The notes below the pieces were generated by a model, which was not told where the DNA came from, ran no database searches, and was given only the letters and a program-made list of their open reading frames with translations. A program made the position numbers and the translations under genes. This document shows positions 23,001 to 34,489 of a stretch of DNA of 64,000 nucleotides, piece by piece (the stretch's first letter is position 1; each line of letters starts with the position of its first letter). This DNA is from Tipula vernalis. Taxonomy: Eukaryota; Arthropoda; Insecta; Diptera; Tipulidae. Location: contig OY282559.1 of assembly GCA_958295665.1 (NCBI GenBank), positions 269,491,347-269,555,346 on the forward strand, written 5' to 3'.

Positions 23001-26000
23001 TCACAGAATTTAGAATTTTTAATCATTTTATTGGTTTTAAAAATTGTTGTATCTCCGATCACAGAGATGTCCACAAGGTCTGGCCTATATTTTTGGATAA
23101 CTTGACCATATACCAGTCTACATGGTCAATCTTAGCCAATTGTGATGAATTATACTATACTTCACAGAATTTAAAATTTTTAATAATTTTATTGTTTTAA
23201 TAATTGTTGTATCTCCGATTACAGAGATGTCCACAAGGTCTGGCCTATATTTTTGGATAACTTGACCATATGCCAGTCTACATGGTCAATCTTATTCAAT
23301 TGTGATGAACTATACTATACTTCAAAGAATTTAGAATTTTTAATCATTTTATTGGTTTTAAAAATTGTTGTATCTCCGATCACAGAGATGTCCACAAGGT
23401 CTGGCCTACATTTTTGGATAACTTGACCATATGCCAGTCTACGTGGTCAATCTTATCCAATTGTGATGAACTATACTATACTTCACAGAATTTAGAATTT
23501 TTAATAATTTTATTGTTTTAATAATTGTTGTATCTCCGATCACAGAGATGTCCACAAGGTCTGGCCTATATTTTTGGATAACTTGACCATATGCCAGTCT
23601 ACGTGGTCAATCTTATTCAATTGTGATGAACTATACTATACTTCACAGAATTTAGAATTTTTAATAATTTTATTGTTTTAATAATTGTTGTATCTCCGAT
23701 CACAGAGATGTCCACAAGGTCTGGCCTATATTTTTGGATAACTTGACCATATGCCAGTCTACATGGTCAATCTAATCCAATTGTGATGAACTATACTATA
23801 CTTCACAGAATTTGGAATTTTTAATCATTTTATTGCTTTAATAATTGTTGTATCTCCGATCACAGAGATGTTCACAAGGTCAATCTTATTCAATTGTGAT
23901 GAACTATACTATACTTCAAAGTTTTTGGAATTTTTAATAATTTTGGTTAAGGTTATTCAAAAATATAGGCCAGACCTCGTGGACATCTCTGTGATCGGAG
24001 ATACAACAATTATTAAAAAAATAAAATTATTAAAAATTCTAAATTCTGTGAAGTATAGTATAGTTCATCACAATTGGATAAGATTGACCATGTAGACTAG
24101 CAAATGGTCAAATTATCCAAAAATATAGGCCAGACCTTGTGGACATCTCTGTGATCGGAGATACAACAATTATTAAAACAATAAAATTATTAAAAATTCT
24201 AAATTCTGTGAAGTATAGTATAGTTCATCACAATTGGATAAGATTGGCCATGTAGACTGGCATACGGTCAAGTTATCCAAAAATATAGGCCAGACCTTGT
24301 GGACATCTCTGTGATTGGAGATACAACAATTATTAAAACAATAAAATTATTAAAAATTCTAAATTCTGTGAAGTATAGTATAGTTCATCACAATTGAATA
24401 AGATTGGCCATGTAGACTGGCATATGGTCAAGTTATCCAAAAATATAGGCCAGACCTTGTGGACATCTCTGTGATCGGAGATACAACAATTATTAAAACA
24501 ATAAAATTATAAAAAATTCTAAATTCTGTGAAGTATAGTATAGTTCATAACAATTGAATAAGATTGACTATGTAGACTGGCAAATGGCCAATTTATCCGA
24601 AAATATGGGCAAGACCTTGTAGACATCTCTGCGGTCGGCGATATAAAACTTTCAAAATTACGGAAAATTATCAAAAATTCCAAAAACTGTGAAATATGTA
24701 TATTATAGTTCATTATAATTGGATCGGCTTGGTGACATTGAACGCTAATGGCTTAGCTATTCTAAGAAATGTGCGGGGCCATTCGGGACATTTCCAGGAT
24801 CGGCGCTAATTAATTATGTAAACCATCAAAATTCAGTTAACTGTTAAATTATCTGAAATATAGTAATGTTCAACACAATTGGATGCTTTTTTGGTTTACG
24901 ATATAAACAGATGGTCCAGCTATCTGAAAAGGATGAAAGAACCTGTTTTCTGATGAAAAGAATCTGTTTGGTGGTACGAAAAATCCAAAATTACAAAAAA
25001 TTTAAATTTTAATATAATTTAAATTTCAATTGGAAAATAGCAAATTTAACAGTGTAATTTTTTGTTATTTTATTTAGCATAAACTTCACACTCATGTAAT
25101 AATCCTGTTATAAAAATCAAAGAAATATACAAAATAAAAAATATAGCAAAATAGGCAAACAGGTCAAACCCGATTTAACGAATAAGGCACAAATATTGTT
25201 GATTACGTAATATAGGACGTTTCTTTCAACATGGATGTTTTTAAAAAATATGTTTTTAAATCTTAGGAAATCTATAAGGTTTGAAAACATGTTTTTAAAA
25301 AGCATCAGGCATTTTATCAGAAATATCCGATTTTACAAAATCAAATTTTTGTCTGCTTTTCGTTAAGTCTGGGGCGCTATTTCTGAATACGATATGAAAA
25401 AGAATCAATGAGATTCATATTGAATTTTAAATACGAATCGTACGAATTTGATTCAAATCAAATATGAATCTCATTGATTAGGTTTCGTATCGTATTCAGA
25501 AATAGCCCCTGATTATTACTGTACTAGTAAAAAAATAAATTTTAGTGACAAATTACGAAAAAAACTGGCTTACACTACATTCTAAAGGAAAAACTTCTTT
25601 AATAATATTTGTGATAAGCACAATATCATTCATCCTCATTGCAACATTTTCTATTGAATAGTGGTCTACAATAATGGAAATTAATGTTTTTCGGTGTAAA
25701 TCGGTTAATGAATCATGCTCTTGATAATATTTTATTATTTCATTTCCGCGTTCAGATTTTGCTAATAATTCTTTGAATTTTGAATTATTTAATTCTATAG
25801 TAAAACTAGATGTCGAAGTAGCGCTATATGATAAAACCGAATGCTGTGCAGAGGATTGACATGAAGGAGAACAATGTCGCTCAATCCATTCTTTTGTAGT
25901 GGTGGTGATTGATAATGTGCCTGCCTAATAAATAATTAAATATAGAGTAGGAAGTATAAAATTAAGGTTAAATTGAAATTAATATTTTACACTTCGTCTC

Positions 26001-26404
26001 CAAATATCCAGATGGTATCTCAACTTTGCCCTTACTCCTATTTGCTAAACCGGAAAAAGGTCTTCTAGATCCTTTTCCGTTAAGACAACAAGACTCTCCA
26101 TATCAATCCCACAAGCTTTATATAAGAAATAATAAAAAAATCAAAATAAAATAGTAGTATGTATAATGCTGTAAAATACACCCATGAATTATTATCACAT
26201 AAGGAGCCGCCGAATAAGGTATATTTTATCTTGTGTTCGGTTAAGCCGAGAACAGCGCTTCAGTTTACCATTAAGTCGTAAAAAAACTTCTTCTGCCAAT
26301 CCAAATTTTTCGCAAATTAAGGATTTTAACTCCACATTATCGATTTCGAAGATGGTTGCTTCATCAGCAGTTATGTATGTATGCAGCAAGTCTATATCCT
26401 CCAT
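20061..26404 (-). CDS. ORF1 of element E, spliced accessory transposition protein, damaged
   Basis: A multi-exon minus-strand gene reconstructed by splice sites and by comparison with element G. Probable exons are 26195-26404 (start MEDIDLLHTY), about 25985-26115 (SAM-like helical segment ending in IWRRS), 25574-25924, 21087-21310, 20865-21024 and 20061-20431. Splice phases of the last four are consistent. The third exon carries ELLAKSERGNEIIKYYQEHDSLTDLHRK; the last carries QPIIIAVGPDL and FFTYYDGILYKFYSFLK, both conserved in G. Damage: TAG at 26047-26045 inside the second exon, and a stop soon after YPIA that removes a C-terminal helix seen in G. One G exon (35889-36051) has no counterpart found. 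Foldback F sits in the 4-kb intron. The role is probably DNA binding or assembly, by analogy with TnpA. Confidence 0.6.
22077..23885. repeat. Left-arm array of foldback F (12 units of about 160 bp)
   Basis: The phrase ttgtatctccgat(c/t)ac recurs at about 22085, 22245, 22405, 22565, 22726, 22886, 23048, 23208, 23368, 23528, 23688 and 23849, a period of 160-162. Units differ by a few substitutions. Two variants (tttattgttttaataattg and tcattttattggttttaaa) are mixed along the array. Confidence 0.92.
23945..24600. repeat. Right-arm array of foldback F (4 inverted units)
   Basis: The same unit in reverse complement: ggacatctctgtgat(c/t)ggagatac recurs near 23983, 24143, 24303 and 24463. A more diverged outer unit follows near 24616. 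A strand through both arms would fold into a long hairpin. Confidence 0.9.
25372..25507. mobile_element. Palindromic MITE in element E
   Basis: An inverted repeat of about 136 bp: ggggcgctatttctgaatacgat at the left, atcgtattcagaaatagcccc at the right, with gaatcaatgagattcatatt / atgaatctcattgatt inside. Ends like (C)AGGGGC suggest a hAT-type MITE, but no clean 8-bp target duplication was found. Confidence 0.65.
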
Positions 26405-26639
26405 TAGGTCAAAAAGATGGTTATTGTTATGCGGGATATCCTGTATAGCGCATTTAAAATAATTTAGGAAAAACTATAGTTTACAAACTACACTAATAAA
26501 ATATACGATAAATAAAAACAGTTCGATAAATAAACATTCACTAATACATACCTTTAAATAATGATGAATAATTGCTTAGGTTGCATTTACCGTTAAATTG
26601 AGCCAAACACAATGATTGTTGATTCACGATTGTCCCAAA

Positions 26640-27050
26640 TTAAAAGATTGACGATTGTCTCAAATTAAATATTAATAAAAAAAACTGTTTTATTCCGTTA
26701 CACTTTTCACTAAACGAAATGTTTGTACACATGAATCAAAAAACCACCTTTAGTTTTCTACAAATGATGTCCCGCGAATGAACGTGTACAACTAGAACAC
26801 GTGCTACGTTATTTCGAACTCAATAGTTATGTCCAAAATTAATTTAATAAAAAAAAACTGTTTTATTACGTTACACTTTTCACTAAACTACTTGTTTGAA
26901 ACATTAATTAAAAAATCACCTTTAATTTTAATTTTTAAAAATAATTAATTTTAATACGAAAAAATCACGTCCAACTTCCATAAATGGTATCACACGAATG
27001 AACATGAACAACTTGTATAAGAGCACCGTTATTTCGAATTGGAATCTATC
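26640..27050. repeat. Direct duplication upstream of ORF1 in element E
   Basis: Two copies of about 190 bp share aaaactgttttatt(c/a)cgttacacttttcactaaac, then a caccttta stretch, then atgaac.tg.acaact and gttatttcgaa. They lie in the 5' flank of ORF1 and could carry promoter or protein-binding sites. Confidence 0.65.
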
Positions 27051-28099
27051 TGAAAATCTCATGAAAACAATACTACGGATACTATTAAATATGCATTTAA
27101 CAGAAACCCAACTAACAATTTTGAAATTTATGAGCGTGATATAAGAGTTAAAATTCGTCTTATATTAAGCTTTTAAGAGTCTTCTGGCGAACTATTTGGG
27201 CATATAAGGTTAAAATAAGCGCCTTGTAAGGTGTATATAAGTGTCATATAAGGCTAAGCTTTCTTGAGAAAGAATGATATAAGTTATAAGAATAGTCGTA
27301 GAGTAGTCTTTCGTAAGGTTGTTATCAGAATATACATTCTTATGTAAGAGCGTTTTAAGACATACGTTGTATTCCTATACATATATTTCATCGTTATAAT
27401 CTTAGAAAATTATGTTATAGGATTATACAACTTTAATGATTCTTACTTCAGTTTTATAACAAACTTGGTATTATCCTTTGACAAATAAAACAGATAAATT
27501 AAATTAAAACAGACAATGCTTGAAAAACTAATTACTTTTTATATAATTAAAATTTACATTGAAATTAGCATAGAATTTAGCTGCGAATTCAAATTTTTCA
27601 ATTAAAAATAATAGCTACCTGATCTAATTTTTTTGCGCTCTTAAAAATTCGAATAATAAAATAAAGAATTATTATTATTTAAAAAAATAAAAATTATCAA
27701 AAAAAAAGAAATATCATAAAATGGACTAATTAAAATACTACATAGTACTTGTTATGAAAGGAAACTTTATAAAAGCACTTGCTAAGTTCCTAAAATTGCC
27801 AAAATATATCAAAATATTCCATTTGAAAAAAATGTATCTAAAAAATTACAAAATGGATGCTTTTTTTAATAATGGAAATTCCTAAGCCAATGGCCGAAAT
27901 GACGTTCTACGTGAAATATCTTATAAGTGTCTTATAAGAAAACGTTTAAATTAGTTTCCAGGGTCGGCTTGAGTTTATATACTTCGGTAAAACTGAAGAA
28001 ATAAATATAAATTAACCAACAAAATTAAAGTCATATAAATTTGTTGATATTCAATATTATCAAACAATTTATTATAATAATAAGTTTGTATGACTGTTT

Positions 28100-28106
28100 T
28101 GTATAT

Positions 28107-28164
<58 letters not shown>
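28100..28164. repeat. (TA)n microsatellite
   Basis: About 30 TA repeats in element H; the apparent YIYIY-coding ORF across it is an artefact. Confidence 0.95.
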
Positions 28165-28168
<4 letters not shown>

Positions 28169-28847
28169 CAGAGACGAAGCGTGACATTTTTAGAAACGGA
28201 AGCACAACTAATTTTAAATTCGAATCATTACGTGCCAGCTCTAATGACCTCAGAGCAGTGTATGTTATAAGCATTTAAAATAAGTTCTCGGCATTACCGT
28301 GACACCGTAATAGTTTTGGCATACTAAGGTATTGATAATATTTTCTTTTTTTACCATTAAAATTATAAAACTAAATAATGATTGAGCTGTGCTGGTGCTA
28401 CCGAGCGAAACCTCCAAACAGGCCAATAATCGATCAGCTATACGCAATATCAATTTCAATATAACGTAATATTATAGAAACCTGTGAGAGGTTAACATTA
28501 AGCGAAAGAAGTCTGTTTTTGTGATCTTACAACGAACTTCCTCTGACACCACCAGAAGCACGTATGGCTATATTTTGCTTTGTTAATATTAAATATCAAA
28601 ACCAAAACTTATGTATATTACCAGCCGTGAAGGCTTGCTGATACACGTATATTATTAAATAATTTAACTACAATTTGTTTCATCTTTCATATTCATTTTG
28701 TTATGTATGTATTGCGGTTTTATGGCTTGTACAAAGTGTTGGTTTTGAATATAAATATAATATCTTGATCTCTTTCGCTCCTTTCGACCTTATGATGCCA
28801 GCGAACGTCATCTCATGCAGATCAATCAATTTTGTTTCACGTTTATT

Positions 28848-28930
28848 AACCGGTCATATAGTGATGGTTAAGGTGACGGCTTAGACACACCGCGGTCTCG
28901 AGTTCGATTCCCGGCGCTAAGCACAACGCC
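28848..28930 (+). mobile_element. tRNA-like SINE head
   Basis: Pol III promoter boxes in the right order and spacing: an A-box-like tagtgatggttaagg (28858-28872) and a B box gagttcgattc (28900-28910), followed by ccggcgctaagc. The end of the SINE body downstream is not clear. It does not fold as a complete tRNA. Confidence 0.55.
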
Positions 28931-29892
28931 GCGTCCAATTGTGTGATATATCGTTCGTTGTGCTGACCATCTACCACGATCACCAATAATTGTAACATAT
29001 GGTCTGAAAGAGCTTGTAAAAAAAATCTCAGTATAGGGTTAATTTTTACCTGTATAAAATATAAAATATACATGCAAAGAATTTTACACCATTTCCTGGA
29101 CTTGGCCTGATGTGTATTTGTATACTTTGTCGTCAAATAGTTAAATGAGATTTACCCTGAGCCCGCCACTGATAGAAATGTCTCCTAAAATCACATTTTT
29201 AATTATTTGCCTATGTAAGAATATACTAAGTATCTAATAAGGGAGAGGTGTGAGTTTTTCTTATAGAAAACTTATCCAAGAGTATTAATACAATATTTTG
29301 CGAATACATATTTAGAGACATATTTACTATATTATTTTAAATAAAAAAACTGAATAAAACGGTAATACTATATCTAACAGTCGATTTTTAACATTAATTA
29401 GTTTTAGAGTTACGTCAATCACTAAGTTTTGTTTTCTGCGGTACTCAAACAAATGTCATATTTTCTAAAAGAAACACACTTTAAAGGCTCTTGCAAAAGA
29501 ATTTAAACAATATGTAATCTTATAGCGTTCTCTATAAAGGTTTGTTTATGTTTTAATCTTACAAAACTCTTAGTCAAGAGAAATCCTACAGAACACTCAT
29601 AAAGAAAGAAATTAAGAGAACTGTAAGACTAAATATGTCTTGGCTAAGAAAACTTTTCCACCAAAAACAATAAGAGTATACTAAGTGTTGTGTAAGAAAC
29701 AGCCTTACAACAGAATCTGTCAAGCTGTAAAAATGCCATGTAAGAATATAATATCGTTTATAAATCGGCATTTCTTTGACAAGAAGCTAATAAGTATTCA
29801 GTTTTAAACATTCTTGGAGAATGTTATTCTAGGGCTCTTTTAAGTGAAAAATATTCTTAAAAGACAATTTATAAGGCAAAATGTTAGTTGGG

Positions 29893-31240
29893 AAGTCCTA
29901 TTAAATTAATATGAATATCTATGTTTTTATATATATTCTACAGTACGTAACATTAAATCAATAATAAAATCGTATGAAATTAATACTTGCATGCTAATGA
30001 ATAACAGAATTATTGAACACATATTATTTAACGATTTGAAAATTATTGTTTGCAAATAATTTTATAATTGATTTCATAAAGTATACTGTAGAATACCTAT
30101 ATGCTAATAGTACGTAAAACAAGTTTTTCTAATTGATTGAATAAGGTAGACTAAATGAGCCGAAGCAAAAATAAACATTTTTTGATAATAAGCCTGATAA
30201 ATTTAACTTATTTAACTGAAGTATTAGCAGTATTTTTATTGATTTAAAATAATTACCAAAGATACAGCTTAATCAATTAAGAAATTAATTCAGAACTATC
30301 AAATCTGCAGTACGTTTCTGAGAATGGTCATTGTGAATGGTCATTGTAAATGTGAGAAAGTGGGGTTTCTCACAGTGTGGGACAGTGTTGATTGATATTT
30401 TACGAGATAAGTTCAGTAACTGAAATTTTCACGAAATGGCAATGTCAATTGGTACCAGATCGTGCGACATAATACTCCTAGATTTCTACTAATTAATTAT
30501 ATGGAGGGATAAGTTCATGCTGATAAGAAAGATCATTCATACTAATAGGGATCTTAAGAATTACATAATGCGGGAAGTTGGTGAAATCGAGACAAATTTA
30601 TACAATAATGTCTTTTAAAACTTTGTAAAAATCATGGTTGGTTTCCAAAATTTCAGTAGAGGTCACTTATTACATTTTCTAGTAAATTGTTTACCGAATC
30701 ATGCAGTTTCATTTTTATTAAAAAATACTGCAACATTTCCAGTATTTTTCTCGTTTTATTTAAAAAAATAAAATTAACATTCCATCAAACATGCCTTCTC
30801 ATTATATAGTAAAAACCGCATTAAATCAGTAATAAAGTCTTATGAAAGCAATAATTTGTATAGTATTAAATACGAAACCAATAGTTAGTCCTATTAAATC
30901 AATAATGAAAATCAAGTTTATCATACTATTGTAAATGTATTCTATAGTACACCTAATTAAATCAAAAGAAAATATTATGGAAGTAATAGTGTCTCACCAT
31001 ATAAAACCTTAATAGTACTGTATTGTTAAATCTAAGTCTAAAATACTATTGAAAATATAGTTAAATTAGCTTTAAATCAATAGTTTATCTTGTTGATTAA
31101 ACATTTATAAATTTTTTAACAATTAATAGTATAAAAAGACATGAAAACTATTGAATTAAAAGGAAAAACTTATTATTCCATGAACCATAAAATTAATAGT
31201 CGTACTATTGAATTTTCATAAGGTGTTTTTTTTCTGAGTG
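29893..31240. repeat. Right subterminal region of element E
   Basis: Non-coding. From about 30780 on it has words matching the left subterminal repeats in complement (aatagta, attaaatcaataata, actattgaa) and ends in TTTTTTTTCTGAGTG. 29893-30780 shows nothing recognisable beyond AT-rich sequence. Confidence 0.65.
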
Positions 31241-33661
31241 TATGTCTTTTAGTTTACGCTTTAACTAAATTATGGCGTTTTCCATTTAATGTTGTAGTTT
31301 TGTATTTATACACAGAGAAAAAAGTGACCCTTAAAATCAATATAATTTTCCTCTTAAATATAAAAATGTGTAAATTTGTTAAATCCTTATATTAAAACCT
31401 TTTAAAATGAATATGTCTCCTCTAAATTTAAAACCTTATTTTCTTTTATTTTTTTATACGATCAGCATTTAGATTTAAAATTACAATCCTTTTAACCTTC
31501 TCTCTGTATATTGGGGTCAAATTAACCCCAGTCGATTTTAAAATTTAAAAAAAAAACGTTTTTATTATTTAAATGGCCCATGCCTTATAAGAAAGCCTCA
31601 ACTAATATTTCATACTCGTACATGCAATACAATGAAAATCAGGCCCAAATTACATATAAATTTTGTAATTACCATAGTCTGAAATAAACCAAGCACATTT
31701 CTGTGTACTGGGGTCAAAATGACCCCAAATTACTTCCATGCACTATTTTCAATATAAATCAAAAAATTATTTACTTTTTATATCAATGAATGTATTGTAT
31801 ATGTGTGTGTGTGATGTGTTGTGCAATTTTTCTGCTAATCAGTAAGTGAGACGGAGAGAGAAACTGCTTTGTTATTCACTTTTTGTATGTGTTATTATAC
31901 ATAAACGCTAAAAAATCTGCATTTTCGAAAATTTTGTCAAAAATGGGTGAAGAACCTTAATTTATGAGATGACCAAAAACTGTCGAAAATTTCAACGACT
32001 GTCAAAAACTGTCGGAAAGTGTCAAAAACTGTGTGTGTGATATAGGACAAAAAAAGAGGAAATAAAATATTATTATTGTTTCGTGAGTACATTATTGAAA
32101 TATACCGTTTAATTTAGAAATTTTTCTAACTGGTTGAAACAGTTCTGAACGTTATTGAAGCTAAAATTGTACATTTTTCAGTTTCCTGTCAAAAAATGTC
32201 GAAAACAATGGTTTTAAAAGACTGTCAAGAACTTGTGTCAAAACGTAACATAAACTATGCCAGAAATACTAGTTTTCGACACTACTCATCTGTGGCATAT
32301 ATGTATGTACATACCTATTCCTGATATTTTTCCTCATTTTACTTTGGTATTATTTTACCGTTACCGATATTTCGAATGATCGTTGAACGATTTTTCTGGT
32401 TTAGTTTTTGTTTGTAATTCAAGGTGCTTAGTAGTAAAAACAGCTCATCCTTGTTGTAGATATTGTTATTATGGTGGGGAAAAGATAGAGTAGCCAAGAG
32501 CCCCTTGGACTTCTCGATAGAGTTTCTACTCCTAAGGTATCAAATTATCAGGTGAAGCGGAAATATCAAAGGACACTATTGATGTGGAGTTTCCGAGAGC
32601 GATAAGCGTGAACAAGCTGCGCCGATAAACATTTGTAACTACGATGAGCATGTTGAACCGATAAATTTTAATAACGATTAACATTTTCAACTTGTCTCTG
32701 ACGATCGAGGAAATTAATAAGAAAATGTTGAAAATGCGACTGTTAAGTATAAAGAAACAAACGCTGGTATGTGCTACTATGTCTAAAATAAAAAAACTAT
32801 CGAAAAGTGAAGCTTAAAACCTCCGATTGTAACCAAAACCCGCAACTTTCTCCAACTGCGAGAAAGAGAAGGCTTGACGGTGTAATGTATAAGGTTGCTA
32901 TGTGTGTTTTCCGTTGTGTCCATGCGTCGATGACGCTATGCGAAATAATAAAACACACAAAACCTTTTTCTTTTACTTATAATTATGATTTGATTTTATT
33001 AGGTTCAATTATAATTGGATTATTAAAATTATTATTAATTTTAATCATATAATTTGTTTTTTTTACGTTAATATTAATTTTCCACTTGTTGCACGAAAGT
33101 TAAGAAGGTTGTTCTAATGTAAAGTGTATTTCCGACTGTCAAAAACACTATCAAAACAAAAAAAAATATGAATAAAGAATTTTTTCGTTTGTGTTCTCTT
33201 GTTTCGCATTCTACCGAAACAGTGGAGATGAATTATGTTTGATGGTGCTTGCTGGTCCATCGGTTGCTGTTGAGTGAGTGTCATGTACACGAAAGCGCTG
33301 ATATATGTATTTTAGTACATCGCTGTGATAAAACGAGTGTAAGTATTTGGTGTGTGTGTGCGCGCCAATATATATGATTGATATATTGTAGCGGAAACGA
33401 ATGTAAATATTTATGAGTGTAAATATGAGTGAGTCGCTACAACGGTTTAAACAGAAATAAATGAAACCCCTCAGTTACTATAGCTGTCTAATACAGGAGC
33501 GGCTAAAAATCGATAGATTGGCAGCATTCCAATATCATTGGCAAATATTCGAGGACGTCATAAACCATCATGAAATTTAATCATTTATCAACAGTTGGCT
33601 CTCTAGGTCGAGGGAAATATTCTTTCAGACAGTATATTGGTACCTTCGAAGCCAGAGAAGT

Positions 33662-33720
33662 TTAGAATTAAAATATTACAATTAAAATATTACAATTAAA
33701 ATATTACAATTAAAATATTC
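33662..33720. repeat. 14-bp tandem repeat
   Basis: Four copies of aattaaaatattac in element I. Confidence 0.9.
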
Positions 33721-33769
33721 TGACTATGGATTAACTTTTGCAGAAAAAAAATACACTAATTGGTACAAT

Positions 33770-34489
33770 TAGATGAAATAAAACCAATCTTCCCAAAGAG
33801 TTTAGTAGTAAGGTGGAATTAAAAACACGAGAACTAAAACCTTCAAGATTCTGTTTTGATATCAACCAAACATTTGTGCGTTTTATTCCTAAACCAAATA
33901 AAAACGTTTTGCTATTATCAACTTTATACAACAATAACGGAGTAGACCGTGAGTCTAATAAAAAGCCTGTATTCCATGAGAAAAATTGACTGACAGTCAA
34001 AAAAAAAACGAAAAGAGAAACACAATCTGATTCCCTTATAAGAGATAAGGACATCGTTTTTTATTTTATGTTTTATTTTACAACAAAATTGTTTTTCTAC
34101 AAAATAAAAAACGTTGCCTTTGTCTCTTACATGGGGCATCAGATTATTTTTCTCTTTTCGTTTTATTTTTGACTATCAGTCAATTTTTCTCATGGAATAC
34201 AGGCTTAACTAATTAAATTTTGGATTATAACGCAACAAAAGGAGGGCCAGACACCTTCTATAAATTAGTGAGAACCTGTACATGCAAAAGGAACACTCAA
34301 CAATGGCCGATGGTGTTATTTTTTAACCTTACTGAACTTGCTGATGTTGCAGCCTTTACTTTTTATGTTAAGACAGTTAGCAAACGACGAAGATGTTACT
34401 TGAGCAATAAATCATCTGATAGGAAAACTAGAACAAGGTGTCATTTTTGTAATGAACCATTTTGTCCCACCCACACCAAAATCATATGA
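33770..34489 (+). pseudogene. piggyBac transposase, C-terminal remnant
   Basis: Before the MITE: LPKEFSSKVELKTREL, FCFDINQTFVRFIPKPNKNV and LLLSTLYNNNG, the usual piggyBac segment before the last catalytic Asp. After it: LDYNATKGGPDTFYKLVRTCTCKRNTQQWPMVLFFNL, with the conserved D of the YNxTKGGxD motif. Then comes the Cys-rich C-terminal finger (RRCYLSNKSSDRKTRTRCHFC, FCPTH). A 244-bp palindromic MITE separates the two parts and the join is out of frame. The family's N-terminal half is not found, so the gene is dead. Confidence 0.82.
33962..34205. mobile_element. Palindromic MITE inside the piggyBac transposase gene
   Basis: Arms agcctgtattccatgagaaa and its complement at the right end, with further pairing through ttgactgacagtcaaaaa, cgaaaagagaaa and aaaaaacg. 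TAA flanks both sides (33959-33961 and 34206-34208), suggesting a 3-bp target as in Harbinger-type MITEs. Confidence 0.7.

Larger units (their letters stand above)
21483..25095. mobile_element. Element F: foldback transposon of 160-bp units
   Basis: A 3613-bp element flanked by an exact 8-bp duplication GTAATAAT (21475-21482 and 25096-25103). The ends ATGAGTGTGAAGTTTATGC are inverted. Both arms hold unique outer segments (pairing over about 21483-22010 with 24580-25095) and then arrays of a 160-bp unit, 12 in the left arm and 4 in the right, meeting around 23890-23945. No coding sequence. Long inverted arms with internal tandem repeats are the plan of Drosophila Foldback and Galileo elements; the 8-bp duplication fits P-superfamily or hAT insertion. 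It lies in an ORF1 intron of element E. Confidence 0.85.
27107..29892. mobile_element. Element H: non-coding TIR transposon nested in E
   Basis: The ends are inverted: CCCAACTAACAATTTTG at the left and, in complement, CCCAACTAACATTTTGCC at the right. Subterminal sequence on both sides (27130-27480 and 29150-29885) is full of short cttataag / cttgtaag-like palindromic words. Only a short AA is shared outside the ends, so the target duplication is unclear. No transposase is seen; the middle holds a TA microsatellite and a tRNA-like SINE head. Superfamily unknown. Confidence 0.6.
16234..31240 (-). mobile_element. Element E: 15-kb CACTA-like (CMC) DNA transposon
   Basis: The ends are inverted: the left starts CACTCAGAAAAAAATCCTT and the complement of the right starts CACTCAGAAAAAAAACACC. 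TA lies outside each end (16232-16233 and 31241-31242), fitting a 2-bp target duplication. CACT(C)-starting TIRs, subterminal tandem repeats, a long transposase (17401-19896) and a second spliced gene (ORF1) upstream on the same strand together fit the CACTA/CMC superfamily. Foldback F and element H were inserted later; without them E is about 8.6 kb. Superfamily assignment is inference from TIR and gene plan. Confidence 0.8.

Noticed and set aside
22077..24600. CRISPR-like or satellite array
   Set aside because: The units are contiguous without spacers and the array turns over into its inverse between matched element ends, so it is part of a foldback transposon in a eukaryotic genome.
25117..25305. 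62-codon hydrophobic minus-strand ORF
   Set aside because: No match to the exon expected here from element G; AT-rich chance ORF.
28090..28278. ORF with a YIYIY run
   Set aside because: It reads through a TA microsatellite; there is no other coding signal.
32807..33052. 81-codon ORF in element I as the piggyBac N-terminus
   Set aside because: No piggyBac motif is present; the N-terminal half could not be found in any frame.
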